The notes beneath the pieces are model-generated. The model was not told the origin of the DNA. It made no database searches and saw nothing but the letters and a program-made list of their open reading frames with translations. Source: Moryella indoligenes (GTDB lineage Bacteria; Bacillota; Clostridia; Lachnospirales; Lachnospiraceae). From it: DNA of 22,848 nucleotides. The position numbers and the translations under genes are program-made. How positions within the stretch are numbered: the stretch's first letter is position 1; each line of letters starts with the position of its first letter. Positions 8,111-15,736 of the stretch are shown here, piece by piece. The stretch lies in assembly GCF_030812885.1 (NCBI RefSeq), contig NZ_JAUSTO010000024.1:1-22848 (forward strand). The letters are read 5' to 3'.

Positions 8111-9303
8111 TTACTTGTACAACTCCATTGCACGAGCGTAGTAGATCCGCAGAAACTTATTGACGGCAGCCATTTTGGCTACGTTGTATGGTTTCCCTTC
8201 CTGTTCCTTTTTGAGCAGAAAAAGGTAAACAGGATCGTCCTGAGGTTTTGTCAGTTTGAGAGCCTGCATTACCTCAAAACAAGCTTTTCTGAGAGCCGGG
8301 TTGCCACGTTTGGAGATGTGACGATTCCGGCTCTCGAATTGTCCGGACTGATATGGCGGAGCATCATTGCCGGCATAAGCATTGAGTGCTTTGCCACTGT
8401 GAAAACGGCGAATGTCACCGATTTCTCCAAGAATGATCGGTCCCAGTCGGTCCCCACGCCGGCCATAGAACGAAGCACTTTGTACTCCGGCATGGTCTCT
8501 GCTATGATCCGCATTTGAAGATTGATCTCATCGGCAGCTTTCTGAGATGTGGATACGAGATCAACACATTGATCCTGAGTCATTGCGGATAAGGGATTTT
8601 CTCCACGGGTGGTAACACTGTTAAGGACCAGCTCATAGATAGCCAGTCCCTTAGAACCGGCAAAACGATCCTTGGTCTTTTTGACTAGGACTTGATAGCT
8701 GTCCAGGAAACGTGTCTTGCCCATCTTACGGATTACATCGAAAGACTTGAAACGCTTAATGAAACGCAGAAGCACACAGTTGTCGGGATCCCTGCTTTTA
8801 AGAGGAAGAATGGTCGTAATGCCGGGCATTGTTTCATCCAGAAGGCTGAGCAGCTGAACTTTGGCAACAGTTAGGGTTGATATCCTCTGACTGTATTGCC
8901 TAGACAGAAAACGGAGATCTTCATACTTCTGGTCCTGAGGAGTGTAAGGAATCAGCGAATAGGACTTCTCAAGGGCATACTGAGCGATTCGCAGAGAATC
9001 ACGTTTGTCCGTTTTCGCCTTTCTGAGTTCGGTATCGCCATACTTCTTCATCTGGTATGGATTGATCAGACAGACTGGGAGTTCCGCCTCCGTGAAGGCT
9101 TTCAGGAGTGGATAGTGGTAGTGGCTGGTGGGCTCCATAAGGATGGTTGGAGGCTCTGAAGTCCTCTTGATGTAATCTACCAATGCCTGCAGCTCATCAG
9201 CGACATGGTGGACATCAAAAAGTTTGGCACGGATGCTGCCATCTCCATTGAGAATGGTAACGGTGCTCTTGGATTTTGAAACATCGATACCAACAGCAAT
9301 CAT
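8111..9303 (-). pseudogene. IS110-family transposase, frameshifted
   Basis: The N-terminal DEDD (RuvC-like) domain is complete: D7 in VGIDVSK, E57 in LMEPTSHYH, D99 and D102 in KTDKRDS. Helical linker follows to about residue 280. At 8452-8455 the coding strand has four Gs where the family sequence needs five. The frame therefore switches from GVG into an unrelated tail ending near 8269. In the other frame the Tnp20 domain continues correctly (DRLGPIILGEIGDIRRFHSG, then QSGQFESRNRHISKRGNPAL) to TAA at 8111-8113. The C-terminal domain carries the catalytic serine of these recombinases, so the copy is probably dead unless the base loss is a sequence error. Start ATG at 9303 has AAAGGAG upstream. 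Confidence 0.9.
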
Positions 9304-9424
9304 AAGAAAGACGCTCCTTTCGTAAGTGATTTATGATTGGATCCAGCTCTTCAAGGTTCACTCATATTCTTTCGTTAAACGGGAGAAGCAATCTTTCCCA
9401 ACTTGCTGAATCGAATGTAGAACA

Positions 9425-9499
9425 ATGAAGGCGGGCTGACACATTTAACTTCGGGCGTGGTGTCCCAATCGGAAATTACGTCAGACCAATCACCTTCAT
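9425..9499 (-). ncRNA. Candidate IS110 bridge RNA core
   Basis: Upstream of the transposase, on its strand, two nested perfect stems enclose a large internal region: ATGAAGG (9425-9431) with CCTTCAT (9493-9499), and CTGAC (9436-9440) with GTCAG (9480-9484). IS110 elements of the IS621 type transcribe a bridge RNA from exactly this non-coding region; its internal loops pair with donor and target DNA. Structure and position fit; the guide loops and the true RNA ends are not identified. Transcription would start on the GNAT side and run toward the transposase. Confidence 0.55.
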
Positions 9500-9573
9500 C
9501 ATAAAGAAAGAGCAGAGACTGTAAAAGCCTCTACTCATATATTAAGAATCGGAAGTTGGAGGGATAGATTTCT

Positions 9574-10098
9574 ATGATTATCAGATATGCAGAAGAGAAA
9601 AATTTTATAGAATTGCGACATTTTTATGACGGTATGTGTAAGGTTTTGAGCGGAAAAGATTTTCTGCCGGAGGGAGATAAAGGCGGTTTTCCTCCAGATG
9701 AAATGATCAAGGATGCAATCAAAGAGAGAAATCAGTTTATCGGTATTGAAGATGGTCGAATTGTTGCGGCGTATATTATGAATCATGATCGTGATGAGGC
9801 GTATCACGCAGTTAAATGGCTTATCGATGCAAATGATAACGAGACAGTAGTTCTTCATGCCTTGCGTGTCCTTCCGGAATATGGAGGTCGTGGATACTCG
9901 AAGCAGTTAGTTCAACACGCAATAGACACAGCAAGGGAAAGAAACCTTAAATCAATTCGTCTTGATTGCATAGAGGGAAATGATATTCCACAGAAAATGT
10001 ATATGTCGTTTGGATTTAAGTATGTGGATAAGGTTGAAATCACATATGTTGATATTGGAGTACCGAGGAAGTTCCTCTTATATGAGTTTGTACTCTAA
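9574..10098 (+). CDS. GNAT-family N-acetyltransferase
   Basis: This 174-residue enzyme should transfer an acetyl group from acetyl-CoA to an amine; the substrate is unknown. GNAT motif A is visible at about residues 97-112 (ALRVLPEYGGRGYSKQL, the pyrophosphate loop), followed by motif B (YMSFGFKYVDK, about 148-158). A GGAGGG ribosome site precedes the ATG. The gene is AT-rich like DUF3784 and unlike the ICE backbone, and probably formed one cargo segment with it before the IS110 insertion. It stands alone, with its own terminator about 90 bases downstream. Nothing in context links it to a particular antibiotic. Confidence 0.88.
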   Translation: MIIRYAEEKNFIELRHFYDGMCKVLSGKDFLPEGDKGGFPPDEMIKDAIKERNQFIGIEDGRIVAAYIMNHDRDEAYHAVKWLIDANDNETVVLHALRVLPEYGGRGYSKQLVQHAIDTARERNLKSIRLDCIEGNDIPQKMYMSFGFKYVDKVEITYVDIGVPRKFLLYEFVL

Positions 10099-10185
10099 TC
10101 AAGACATAATAACAGTTATATCTTGAACATTGTACAAACAAATTCCAGTTTGTATGTGCCTGAATAAATGAACAGTAATTACCAG

Positions 10186-10219
10186 CTGGAAGCCAGTGCA
10201 AATTGTGCTTCCGGTTTTT
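10186..10219 (+). terminator. Rho-independent terminator after the GNAT gene
   Basis: Stem CTGGAAGC (10186-10193) pairs with GCTTCCGG (10207-10214) and is followed by TTTTT (10215-10219). It ends the AT-rich cargo block. Confidence 0.65.
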
Positions 10220-10221
10220 AG

Positions 10222-10240
10222 TTGCCGGAATTTCCGGCAA
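10222..10240. promoter_or_regulatory. Perfect 19-bp palindrome (operator candidate)
   Basis: TTGCCGGAA and TTCCGGCAA flank a single central T, with no mismatch. It lies directly after the GNAT terminator and 115 bases before the first small gene of the RadC-ArdC operon. The short centre and perfect arms suit a dimeric repressor better than an RNA hairpin. No U-tract follows. Confidence 0.5.
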
Positions 10241-10289
10241 TGAACCACAACTACACATGAAGTTGGCAAGACAGATGCCGATTACTTTA

Positions 10290-10330
10290 GACCGATTGCT
10301 TTTCGAGAAGAAAGGCGTCGGTCATTTTTT
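10290..10330 (+). terminator. Possible attenuator before the RadC-ArdC operon
   Basis: GACCGA (10290-10295) pairs with TCGGTC (10318-10323) and TTTTTT follows at 10325-10330. The hairpin sits only 25 bases before the ATG of the first gene, so if it acts it would be an attenuator in the leader. The loop is long (22 bases) and the stem only 6 bp, so support is modest. Confidence 0.35.
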
Positions 10331-10354
10331 ATGCCATGAGAAGGAGGAAGGCAA

Positions 10355-10549
10355 ATGGCAAGACGATCAAGATATCTGCATTATGACGAACAGGTGGATG
10401 CTCTGATGAAGCGCGGCAATCCCTCGCAGATTCCGGCGGACAGGAACCACACCCGCGGATCCGTGATAGAGAAACTGAAAATGCTGGGAGCAGCGGAGCC
10501 ACATAAGAATGCGGGAAAAGCAGACCCAAAGGGAGGCAGCAATGGATAA
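10355..10549 (+). CDS. Small basic hypothetical protein (64 residues)
   Basis: ATG at 10355 is preceded by GAAGGAGGAA, a strong ribosome site. The product (MARRSRYLHYDEQVDALMKR at its start) is basic and has no membrane segment. I do not recognise a family. It overlaps the next small gene by eight bases and so belongs to the operon with the RadC-ArdC gene. Small genes of this kind commonly precede radC in these elements. Confidence 0.65.
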   Translation: MARRSRYLHYDEQVDALMKRGNPSQIPADRNHTRGSVIEKLKMLGAAEPHKNAGKADPKGGSNG

Positions 10550-10706
10550 GGAAGAACTTGTTTTTACGACAATTGAGGATCTGATCCGATATCTTGGCGA
10601 ATGCGGAGAGGATGTACAGATCCACATGGAAATTGAGGTAGAAGGGGAAAGGAGGGCACCTGATGCCGCGGAAGAAGGAGACAGCCGGTCAGTATTCCAT
10701 GGATGA
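10542..10706 (+). CDS. Small acidic hypothetical protein (54 residues)
   Basis: ATG at 10542 follows GGGAGGCAGC. The product (MDKEELVFTTIEDLIRYLGE at its start) is acidic, with a likely helix at 11-20 and a strand VQIHMEIEVEGE. Its end overlaps the RadC-ArdC start by 44 bases, so translation is coupled. No family is recognised. A small acidic protein ahead of an antirestriction gene could be a partner of it, but that is only a guess. Confidence 0.6.
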   Translation: MDKEELVFTTIEDLIRYLGECGEDVQIHMEIEVEGERRAPDAAEEGDSRSVFHG

Positions 10707-12719
10707 TTACCGACTGAAGCAGGTGGATATCCGGTTGAAACTGATGGAGGGGCCATCCTACTACAGCCAGACGCCGCTCACAAGTCCGGAAGGCGCAGCG
10801 GCAGTCATGCGGGATGTGCTGAAGGAGCTTGACCGGGAGTGGGTGTGCGTTGTCAATATGGACAATCACTTAAAGCCCGTGAACTTTAACATCGTCTCCA
10901 TCGGCAGCATCAATCAGTCGTTTGCGCCGATCCAGAACATTTTGAAGAGCGGCATTCTATCGAACTGCAACAACATCATGCTGATGCACAACCATCCCTC
11001 CGGCGATAATGAACCGAGCCGGGAGGACCTGCAGCTCACAAAGCGCCTGGTCGAGGCGGCAAAACTCATGGATATGAATGTTGTCGATCATGTGGTGATC
11101 GGCGGACAGAATGGGAATGTCTACAGCATGCGTGAGCATGATCCGGACATGTTTACGAGTAAGGATATCGATCTGGATTACATTCACCGGATGATGACAA
11201 AAGAACCCAGTGGAAATTATGCGGCTGGAGAGCGCATGGAGCGGGCAGAAGAGGGAAGAGGTCAATATTCGGCAGGGCGGAACTATGATCCCAAGGCTGC
11301 CGCTGAGGCGCGCAGAAATGAGATGAAGGAGATCATCAGGAAGCTCGAGGAAGGTGTCGCCGGAATTTTCTCCAATGAGAAATATCAGAAGTTCCTCGAT
11401 ACGATGGCAAAGTTCCCGCAGTATTCCATCAATAACAGCCTCCTCATCCTGATGCAGAAGCCGGACGCATCGCTAGTCCAGTCCTATACCGGCTGGAAGA
11501 AGATGGGGCGGTTCGTAAAGCGTGGGGAAAAAGGAATCCGGATCCTCGCACCGACGCCATTTACGATTGACCGGGACCAGGAACGAATGGATGCGGATGG
11601 AAAGCCAGTCCTTGACCAGGATGGGGAGCCGGTGAGGGAAACGGTACAGATTCGTATGATGGCGTTCAAGCCGGTCAGCACTTTTGACATCTCGCAGACG
11701 GAAGGAGAGCCGGTTCAAAGTCTTGGCGTGGATGAGCTGAAAGGTAGCGTCGATCAGTATGCAGCGTTCTTTTCGGCGATGAAGGAAGCAAGCCCTGTTC
11801 CTGTCGGCTTTGAGAAGATCAAGGGCGGCGCAAAAGGATATTTTCACACGACAGAAAATCGGATTGCCATCAAGGAAGGCATGGACGAGATCCAGAACGT
11901 AAAAACGCTGGTACACGAGATGCGCACGCCAAGCTCCACAACATGACCGCACAGAAGAAGCGGGAGGATGGGGGACAAACCAAAAGCAGCAAGGAGGTGA
12001 AAGCGGAATCGGTCGCCTATACGGTCTGCCAGCACTACGGGATCGACACGTCCGATTACAGCTTCGGCTATATCGCGGGCTGGTCCGGCGGGAAGGGGAT
12101 GCCGGAGCTCAAAGCATCCCTTGACACGATCCGGACTGCTTCATCGGAGCTGATTTCCCGCATCGATGAGAAACTGCAGGAGATCTCAAGAGAGCAGAAT
12201 CGGGTTACACTTTCCGATCAGATCGACAGGCTTGCTGCAGACCTCGATCAGTACGCCCTTGACCGCGACCCGTATGGATATCAGGACGCTGTAGAAAATC
12301 GGGAGGATGGTATTGGGCAGATCCGGGAGCAGCTGGAGAAGGGAGAGCTTTCCGGAATCCGGGAGAGTATCCGGCAGGATCTTGTGGAAACGGCAGGGTC
12401 AGAAGACGCGCTTCGTGAGACTGCTGAGACGCTTCTATCCAGGCTGGATGCACTCCAGAAGGAGCTTGATGAGGGAAGAGAAAACATCGCCGATGAAAAA
12501 ACAAATCTGAACCCGGAGATGTCGGAAAAGGCATCAGGAGAGGCTGCGTCTTGCAGAGAGGCACAAAAAGAAGAGGGAAAGGCAGTGCAGAAGGCTGGCA
12601 GGATGGCAGGGCAGCATGGCAAAACCTCCATCCTCCAGAAACTCTCTGAGGAGAAGGAGAGAATGGAGAAGAAGCCGGATCAGAGCAGAAGCTCCAGGGG
12701 AAAGGACCGGGGGCGCTGA
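10663..12719 (+). pseudogene. RadC-ArdC fusion (antirestriction type), frameshifted at the HExxH motif
   Basis: Reading across one frameshift gives a protein of about 685 residues. Residues 30-160 are a RadC/JAMM metalloprotease domain with a full zinc motif: H109, H111, S119 and D122 in MHNHPSGDNEPSRED. Residues about 205-300 are an ArdC N-terminal ssDNA-binding domain (KFPQYSINNSLLILMQKPDA, GWKKMGRFVKRGEKG). Next comes the ArdC metallopeptidase domain, where LVHEM should continue as AHAKLHNMT. At 11922-11923 one G of ATGGCG is missing, so the first frame ends at 11946 and the second resumes in phase. The C-terminal part has EVKAESVAYTVCQHYGIDTS, which supplies the third metal ligand, then coiled coil. 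ArdC proteins shield incoming DNA from restriction. Start ATG has AAAGGAGG. Confidence 0.88.
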
Positions 12720-12749
12720 TCCGATACGTACGAATACAGGAAAGAAGGG

Positions 12750-12776
12750 GACGTCGGGATATCTGGCGTCTTTTTT
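12750..12776 (+). terminator. Rho-independent terminator between RadC-ArdC and topoisomerase genes
   Basis: GACGTC (12750-12755) pairs with GGCGTC (12765-12770), with one G-T pair, followed by TTTTTT. It lies 30 bases after the RadC-ArdC stop and just before the topoisomerase ribosome site AGGAGGG, so it could end the upstream operon or attenuate the next gene. Confidence 0.65.
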
Positions 12777-12794
12777 ATTAGGAGGGAGGAACCA

Positions 12795-13370
12795 ATGGGA
12801 CATAGACTTGTGATTGCCGAGAAACCTTCTGTGGCGCAGTCCATTGCGAAGGTGATTGGCGCTGATAAGAGACAGGACGGATATCTCGAAGGAAACGGGT
12901 ATCTCGTCAGCTGGTGTGTCGGGCATCTGGTGGAGCTTTGCGAGCCACAGGATTATGACCTGAAGTATGACAAATGGAAGAAGGAAGACCTTCCGATTCT
13001 CCCGGATCCGTTCCGCTATCAGGTTTCGGCGGAGACAAAAAAGCAGTTCCAGAAGCTAAAGGAACTCATGGAAATGGATGATGTAGAGGAGCTGATTGAG
13101 GCGACAGACGCAGGACGAGAGGGAGAACTGATCTTCCGCCTGGTTTATCAGGAGGCGCATTGCAGGAAGCCATTTCAGAGACTCTGGATTTCCTCGATGG
13201 AGGACAACGCGATCCACGAGGGCTTCCGAAATCTGAAACCTTCATCGGCGTATGATGCGCTCTATGAGGCGGCACTCTGCCGGGAGCGGGCAGACTGGCT
13301 TGTCGGCATTAATGGAGCTAGCATATCAGCGGTGGGATTCCGAACCTGCTGGATGAACTGGAGGATCTGA
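12795..13370 (+). pseudogene. topB: DNA topoisomerase III, N-terminal fragment
   Basis: The type IA topoisomerase Toprim domain is clear: LVIAEKPSVAQSIAKVIGA at residue 5 and EATDAGREGELIF (about 103-115) with its acidic residues. It then reaches RADWLVGINGA near residue 175 and stops matching the family. Full-length enzymes are about 600-700 residues, and the active-site tyrosine domain should come next. The last 16 codons (SISAVGFRTCW onward) are an out-of-frame reading of a different gene, ending at TGA 13368-13370. The junction is near 13313-13321. The fragment cannot relax DNA because it lacks the catalytic tyrosine. The large methylase/helicase and primase genes usual after this one in related elements are also absent, so the deletion was probably large. 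Confidence 0.85.
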
Positions 13371-13876
13371 ACCTGACAGACCGGGAAGGAAATCCGCCGG
13401 ATGCGGTGGACAACCCCGATGATGTGAGGAAATATTCCCTGAAGATTCGCTGGCGATCCGGGCAGGTGGATGAGCTGGACGGAACCTATGACAAGTTGAG
13501 CCTGCCTGAGGATTTCCCGGAGCTGGTAGAGAAGGTGCGGGATTTCATCAGCTTTTACGGGCTGGGTGAATTCTTCGATGAGGATGCCTATAGCCGTAAA
13601 AAGCGCCGCGAGTCGGAGCTTATTTTCTGCAAGGTGATCTTCCAAGATGCGGAGAAGGAGTACACCTACCTCGCAGATGAGGCTATCTATGAGAAGGGAG
13701 ATTTTGCCTGGGCTCCGGCCGGAAAGGACAACGAGGAGAAGATCGTCCGGGTGACGGACGTGGAGTATCTGCAGCCAAAGGAGGCTTCCTTCCCGGTGGA
13801 GAAGACCAAGAAATTGATCCGAAAACTGACACCGGAGGAATATGAGAGGTATGTCGAGGAAGGGGAGGATGACTGA
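13322..13876 (+). pseudogene. 3' part of an unidentified gene joined to topB by deletion
   Basis: The frame is open from 13322, immediately after an in-frame TAG (13319-13321) that belongs to the junction, and runs 184 codons to TGA. It has no ATG near its start; the first possible start is GTG at 13406. The product is acidic. Residues near the C-terminus (YTYLADEAIYEKGDFAWAPA, then VRVTDVEYLQPKEASFPVEK) form a small beta-type domain of the pattern GD-V-VPAG...V..V....P.P.EK.K. I have seen this in uncharacterised proteins but cannot name it. The upstream part must have been lost together with the rest of topB. Internal initiation at GTG 13406 could still make a 156-residue protein. Confidence 0.6.
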
Positions 13877-13929
13877 TGAGTCGGTTATTCTCTTGCCTTT
13901 TGGATTGTTAAGACTTTAAGGAAGGTTAT

Positions 13930-14751
13930 ATGCCTGCTGATTATCAGAAGAAAATTGAGGATGCTTCTACACTGGACGAACTTTTTACTCTGTGGCGCGG
14001 GAAAGAACCGGAATCATTTGAATATACCTACGGCAAGAGAAGCATTCAGGTAAATATAGACCATGGGAAGAATGTTTTTATTGCGGATGGAATCGTGAAT
14101 CCGGAGGTATGGAACAGCGGCGATAAGAAGCGGATCCTCTTTATCATGAAGGAAGCCTACGGATCAGACTGGGATAACAGGGCCCTTGCAAGTTGGCTTA
14201 GGATGTATCATCCGACGCTGCCCATGTGGAGGAGAGTTGCCCGCTGGACCTATGGAATCCAGCATACCGACGCGAACGAGATCGCAAGATATAAAGCAAA
14301 CCTAACAGATGAGCAGCACGCAGAATCACTGGAGCAGATTGCTATTCTTAACTTGAAGAAGAGCAATGGTGACAGCGCCTCGGATTATGGAGAAATCGAT
14401 GCATACGCCAGGGAGGACCGCCTCGAGATATTGAAGGAATTTTCTCTGATTGATCCGGACATCGTGATCTGCGGTTCGACGTTTGGGACAATGCTCACAA
14501 CGGTTTTACAGAAGCCGCCGTTAAACGACAGCACTGGAAACGACAACTGGTATTACTTCATGAACGTCGCCAGGAAAGAGCGGCTTTTCATCGATTACTA
14601 CCATCCGGCGAATCACTGGTCGGATCTGATGAACTATTACGGACTGATGGGCATTTACCAACAGGCCTTGAAAGAAAAGCAGCCGGTGGTTCGGAACGGC
14701 CGGCAGGCTACAGTTGGTTACCAGCCGAATGTATGGAAGAATTGGGAGTAA
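13930..14751 (+). CDS. Hypothetical protein, possibly uracil-DNA-glycosylase-like fold
   Basis: This is a 273-residue soluble protein; ATG at 13930 follows AAGGAAGG. No confident family name. Features that recall the UDG superfamily are a hydrophobic strand followed by a Gly-rich turn (RILFIMKEAYGSDWD, about residue 69-82), a strand LIDPDIVICGSTFG near 176-190, and a late YYHPANHW (about 232-239) in the place of the motif-B loop (HPS in classical enzymes). The order strand-loop, strand, HP-loop matches, but the catalytic Asp/Asn is not obvious, so the assignment is weak. It is followed four bases later by the peptide deformylase, probably in one operon. The block replaces the usual ICE genes after topB. 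Confidence 0.5.
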   Translation: MPADYQKKIEDASTLDELFTLWRGKEPESFEYTYGKRSIQVNIDHGKNVFIADGIVNPEVWNSGDKKRILFIMKEAYGSDWDNRALASWLRMYHPTLPMWRRVARWTYGIQHTDANEIARYKANLTDEQHAESLEQIAILNLKKSNGDSASDYGEIDAYAREDRLEILKEFSLIDPDIVICGSTFGTMLTTVLQKPPLNDSTGNDNWYYFMNVARKERLFIDYYHPANHWSDLMNYYGLMGIYQQALKEKQPVVRNGRQATVGYQPNVWKNWE

Positions 14752-14755
14752 ACGA

Positions 14756-15166
14756 ATGGTCAGAGAAATCATGAGGGATGTCTTCTTCCTCGCACAGAAA
14801 TCGGAGCCGGCGACGGAAGCTGATCTTCAGGTCGCGCGTGATCTTTTGGATACGCTGGAAGCGCATGCAAACGAGTGCGTTGGAATGGCGGCCAATATGA
14901 TCGGAGTGAAGAAGCAGATTATCGCCGTCAATATGGGCCTTGTCAACGTAGCTATGCTGAATCCAGCCATTCGTAAGAAGACCAGGCCATTCGAAACGGA
15001 AGAGGGCTGCCTTTCTCTTACTGGAACCCGGAAGACAAAGCGGTTTCGTGAAATTGAACTGGAATACCAGGATCTGGACATGAAGAAGCATGTTCAGAGA
15101 TTTACTGGCTGGACCGCGCAGATCATCCAGCATGAGTGCGATCATCTGGAGGGGATTATCATATGA
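14756..15166 (+). CDS. def: Peptide deformylase, divergent
   Basis: This 136-residue metalloenzyme should remove the formyl group from the N-terminal Met of new proteins. Motif 2 EGCLS (83-87, metal-binding Cys) and motif 3 HECDH (126-130, HExxH) are intact. Motif 1, normally G-x-G-x-A-A-x-Q, is CVGMAANM (41-48): the Gln that holds the oxyanion is Met48. Small deformylase-like proteins with this motif are known in Clostridia, so it may be a distinct subfamily rather than decay. ATG at 14756 is chosen because the frame before it overlaps the previous gene and lacks homology. The stop overlaps the ATG of an acetyltransferase remnant (ATGA). A second deformylase on a mobile element could protect against deformylase inhibitors or act on special substrates. 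Confidence 0.85.
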   Translation: MVREIMRDVFFLAQKSEPATEADLQVARDLLDTLEAHANECVGMAANMIGVKKQIIAVNMGLVNVAMLNPAIRKKTRPFETEEGCLSLTGTRKTKRFREIELEYQDLDMKKHVQRFTGWTAQIIQHECDHLEGIII

Positions 15167-15276
15167 CAACAGAACGCCTCATCTTCAGAGCCTGGGAGGA
15201 AATGACGCCGCTGATCATTGGCGGAAATCTGGTTGTTGAAATTTCGCGATCATCGAAACTGGAGATCGATTTGTAA
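15163..15276 (+). pseudogene. GNAT acetyltransferase remnant (first ~13 codons)
   Basis: The frame starts with MTTERLIFRAWEE, the typical opening of RimJ/RimL-type acetyltransferases, overlapping the deformylase stop as ATGA. After about 13 codons it no longer resembles the family and ends at TAA 15274-15276. In the intact ancestor the two genes were coupled. This marks another deletion junction near 15205. Confidence 0.5.
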
Positions 15277-15316
15277 AGATTGGCTGTTCAAACTTTTTAA
15301 ATGACTCGGCGATGAT

Positions 15317-15631
15317 ATGAAGGCTTATATCAATGAAATGAAAAAGAAAATTACCCCATATGTCCACAGAGCACTCCTTGGCCGAGAGTACGTCAATGAA
15401 CAGGATCTCCCGGCGGTCAGAACTCTTTTGTGCTCGTTTTCCAATGTCAAAATGCGTATTGAGAAGACCAGACAGGACGACGGACATCTTGACTGTGTGA
15501 TCAGCGTAGATGCTTTCCTGGGCGGCGGAACGCTCCGGTATGAGATCCGCGATAACGGGAGGAGTAAGAAATATTATGATCCGCTCGCATGGATCGATGA
15601 GATAGAGAAGTGGGACGCACTGTTCTTCTGA
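15317..15631 (+). CDS. Hypothetical protein (104 residues)
   Basis: The reading frame from ATG 15317 is basic at its N-terminus (MKAYINEMKKKITPYV) and continues with an alternating beta pattern (VKMRIEKTRQDDGHLDCVIS, GGTLRYEIRDNG). There is no good ribosome site. It may be the tail of a longer protein damaged by the same deletion that cut the acetyltransferase. No family recognised. It is convergent with the DUF5131 gene. Confidence 0.5.
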   Translation: MKAYINEMKKKITPYVHRALLGREYVNEQDLPAVRTLLCSFSNVKMRIEKTRQDDGHLDCVISVDAFLGGGTLRYEIRDNGRSKKYYDPLAWIDEIEKWDALFF

Positions 15632-15641
15632 ACGAAATTTT

Positions 15642-15661
15642 GCAGACATTCCTCTGCTTTT
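15642..15661. terminator. Weak terminator hairpin between convergent genes
   Basis: GCAGA (15642-15646) and TCTGC (15653-15657) form a 5-bp stem followed by TTTT on the plus strand and preceded by AAATTTT, so it could serve both directions. The 105-base spacer holds nothing else I can support. Confidence 0.35.
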
Positions 15662-15736
15662 AACGATTCCCAACGATCTTCCAGAGACCTGAAATGGCTG
15701 GAGCTAAGCGCAGCAGCCAGCAGAGCGAGACAATAA

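Larger units (their letters stand above)
8075..9530 (-). mobile_element. IS110-family insertion sequence (ends approximate)
   Basis: The element consists of a leftward transposase gene (8111-9303) and about 200 bases of non-coding sequence upstream of it. IS110 elements lack long terminal inverted repeats, so the borders cannot be read with certainty. They should lie between the DUF3784 stop (7982) and the transposase stop on one side, and between the RNA hairpin (to 9499) and the GNAT start (9574) on the other. A CCTGC/GCAGG hairpin (about 8073-8086) lies just beyond the transposase stop. The element separates the two cargo genes. Confidence 0.7.
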
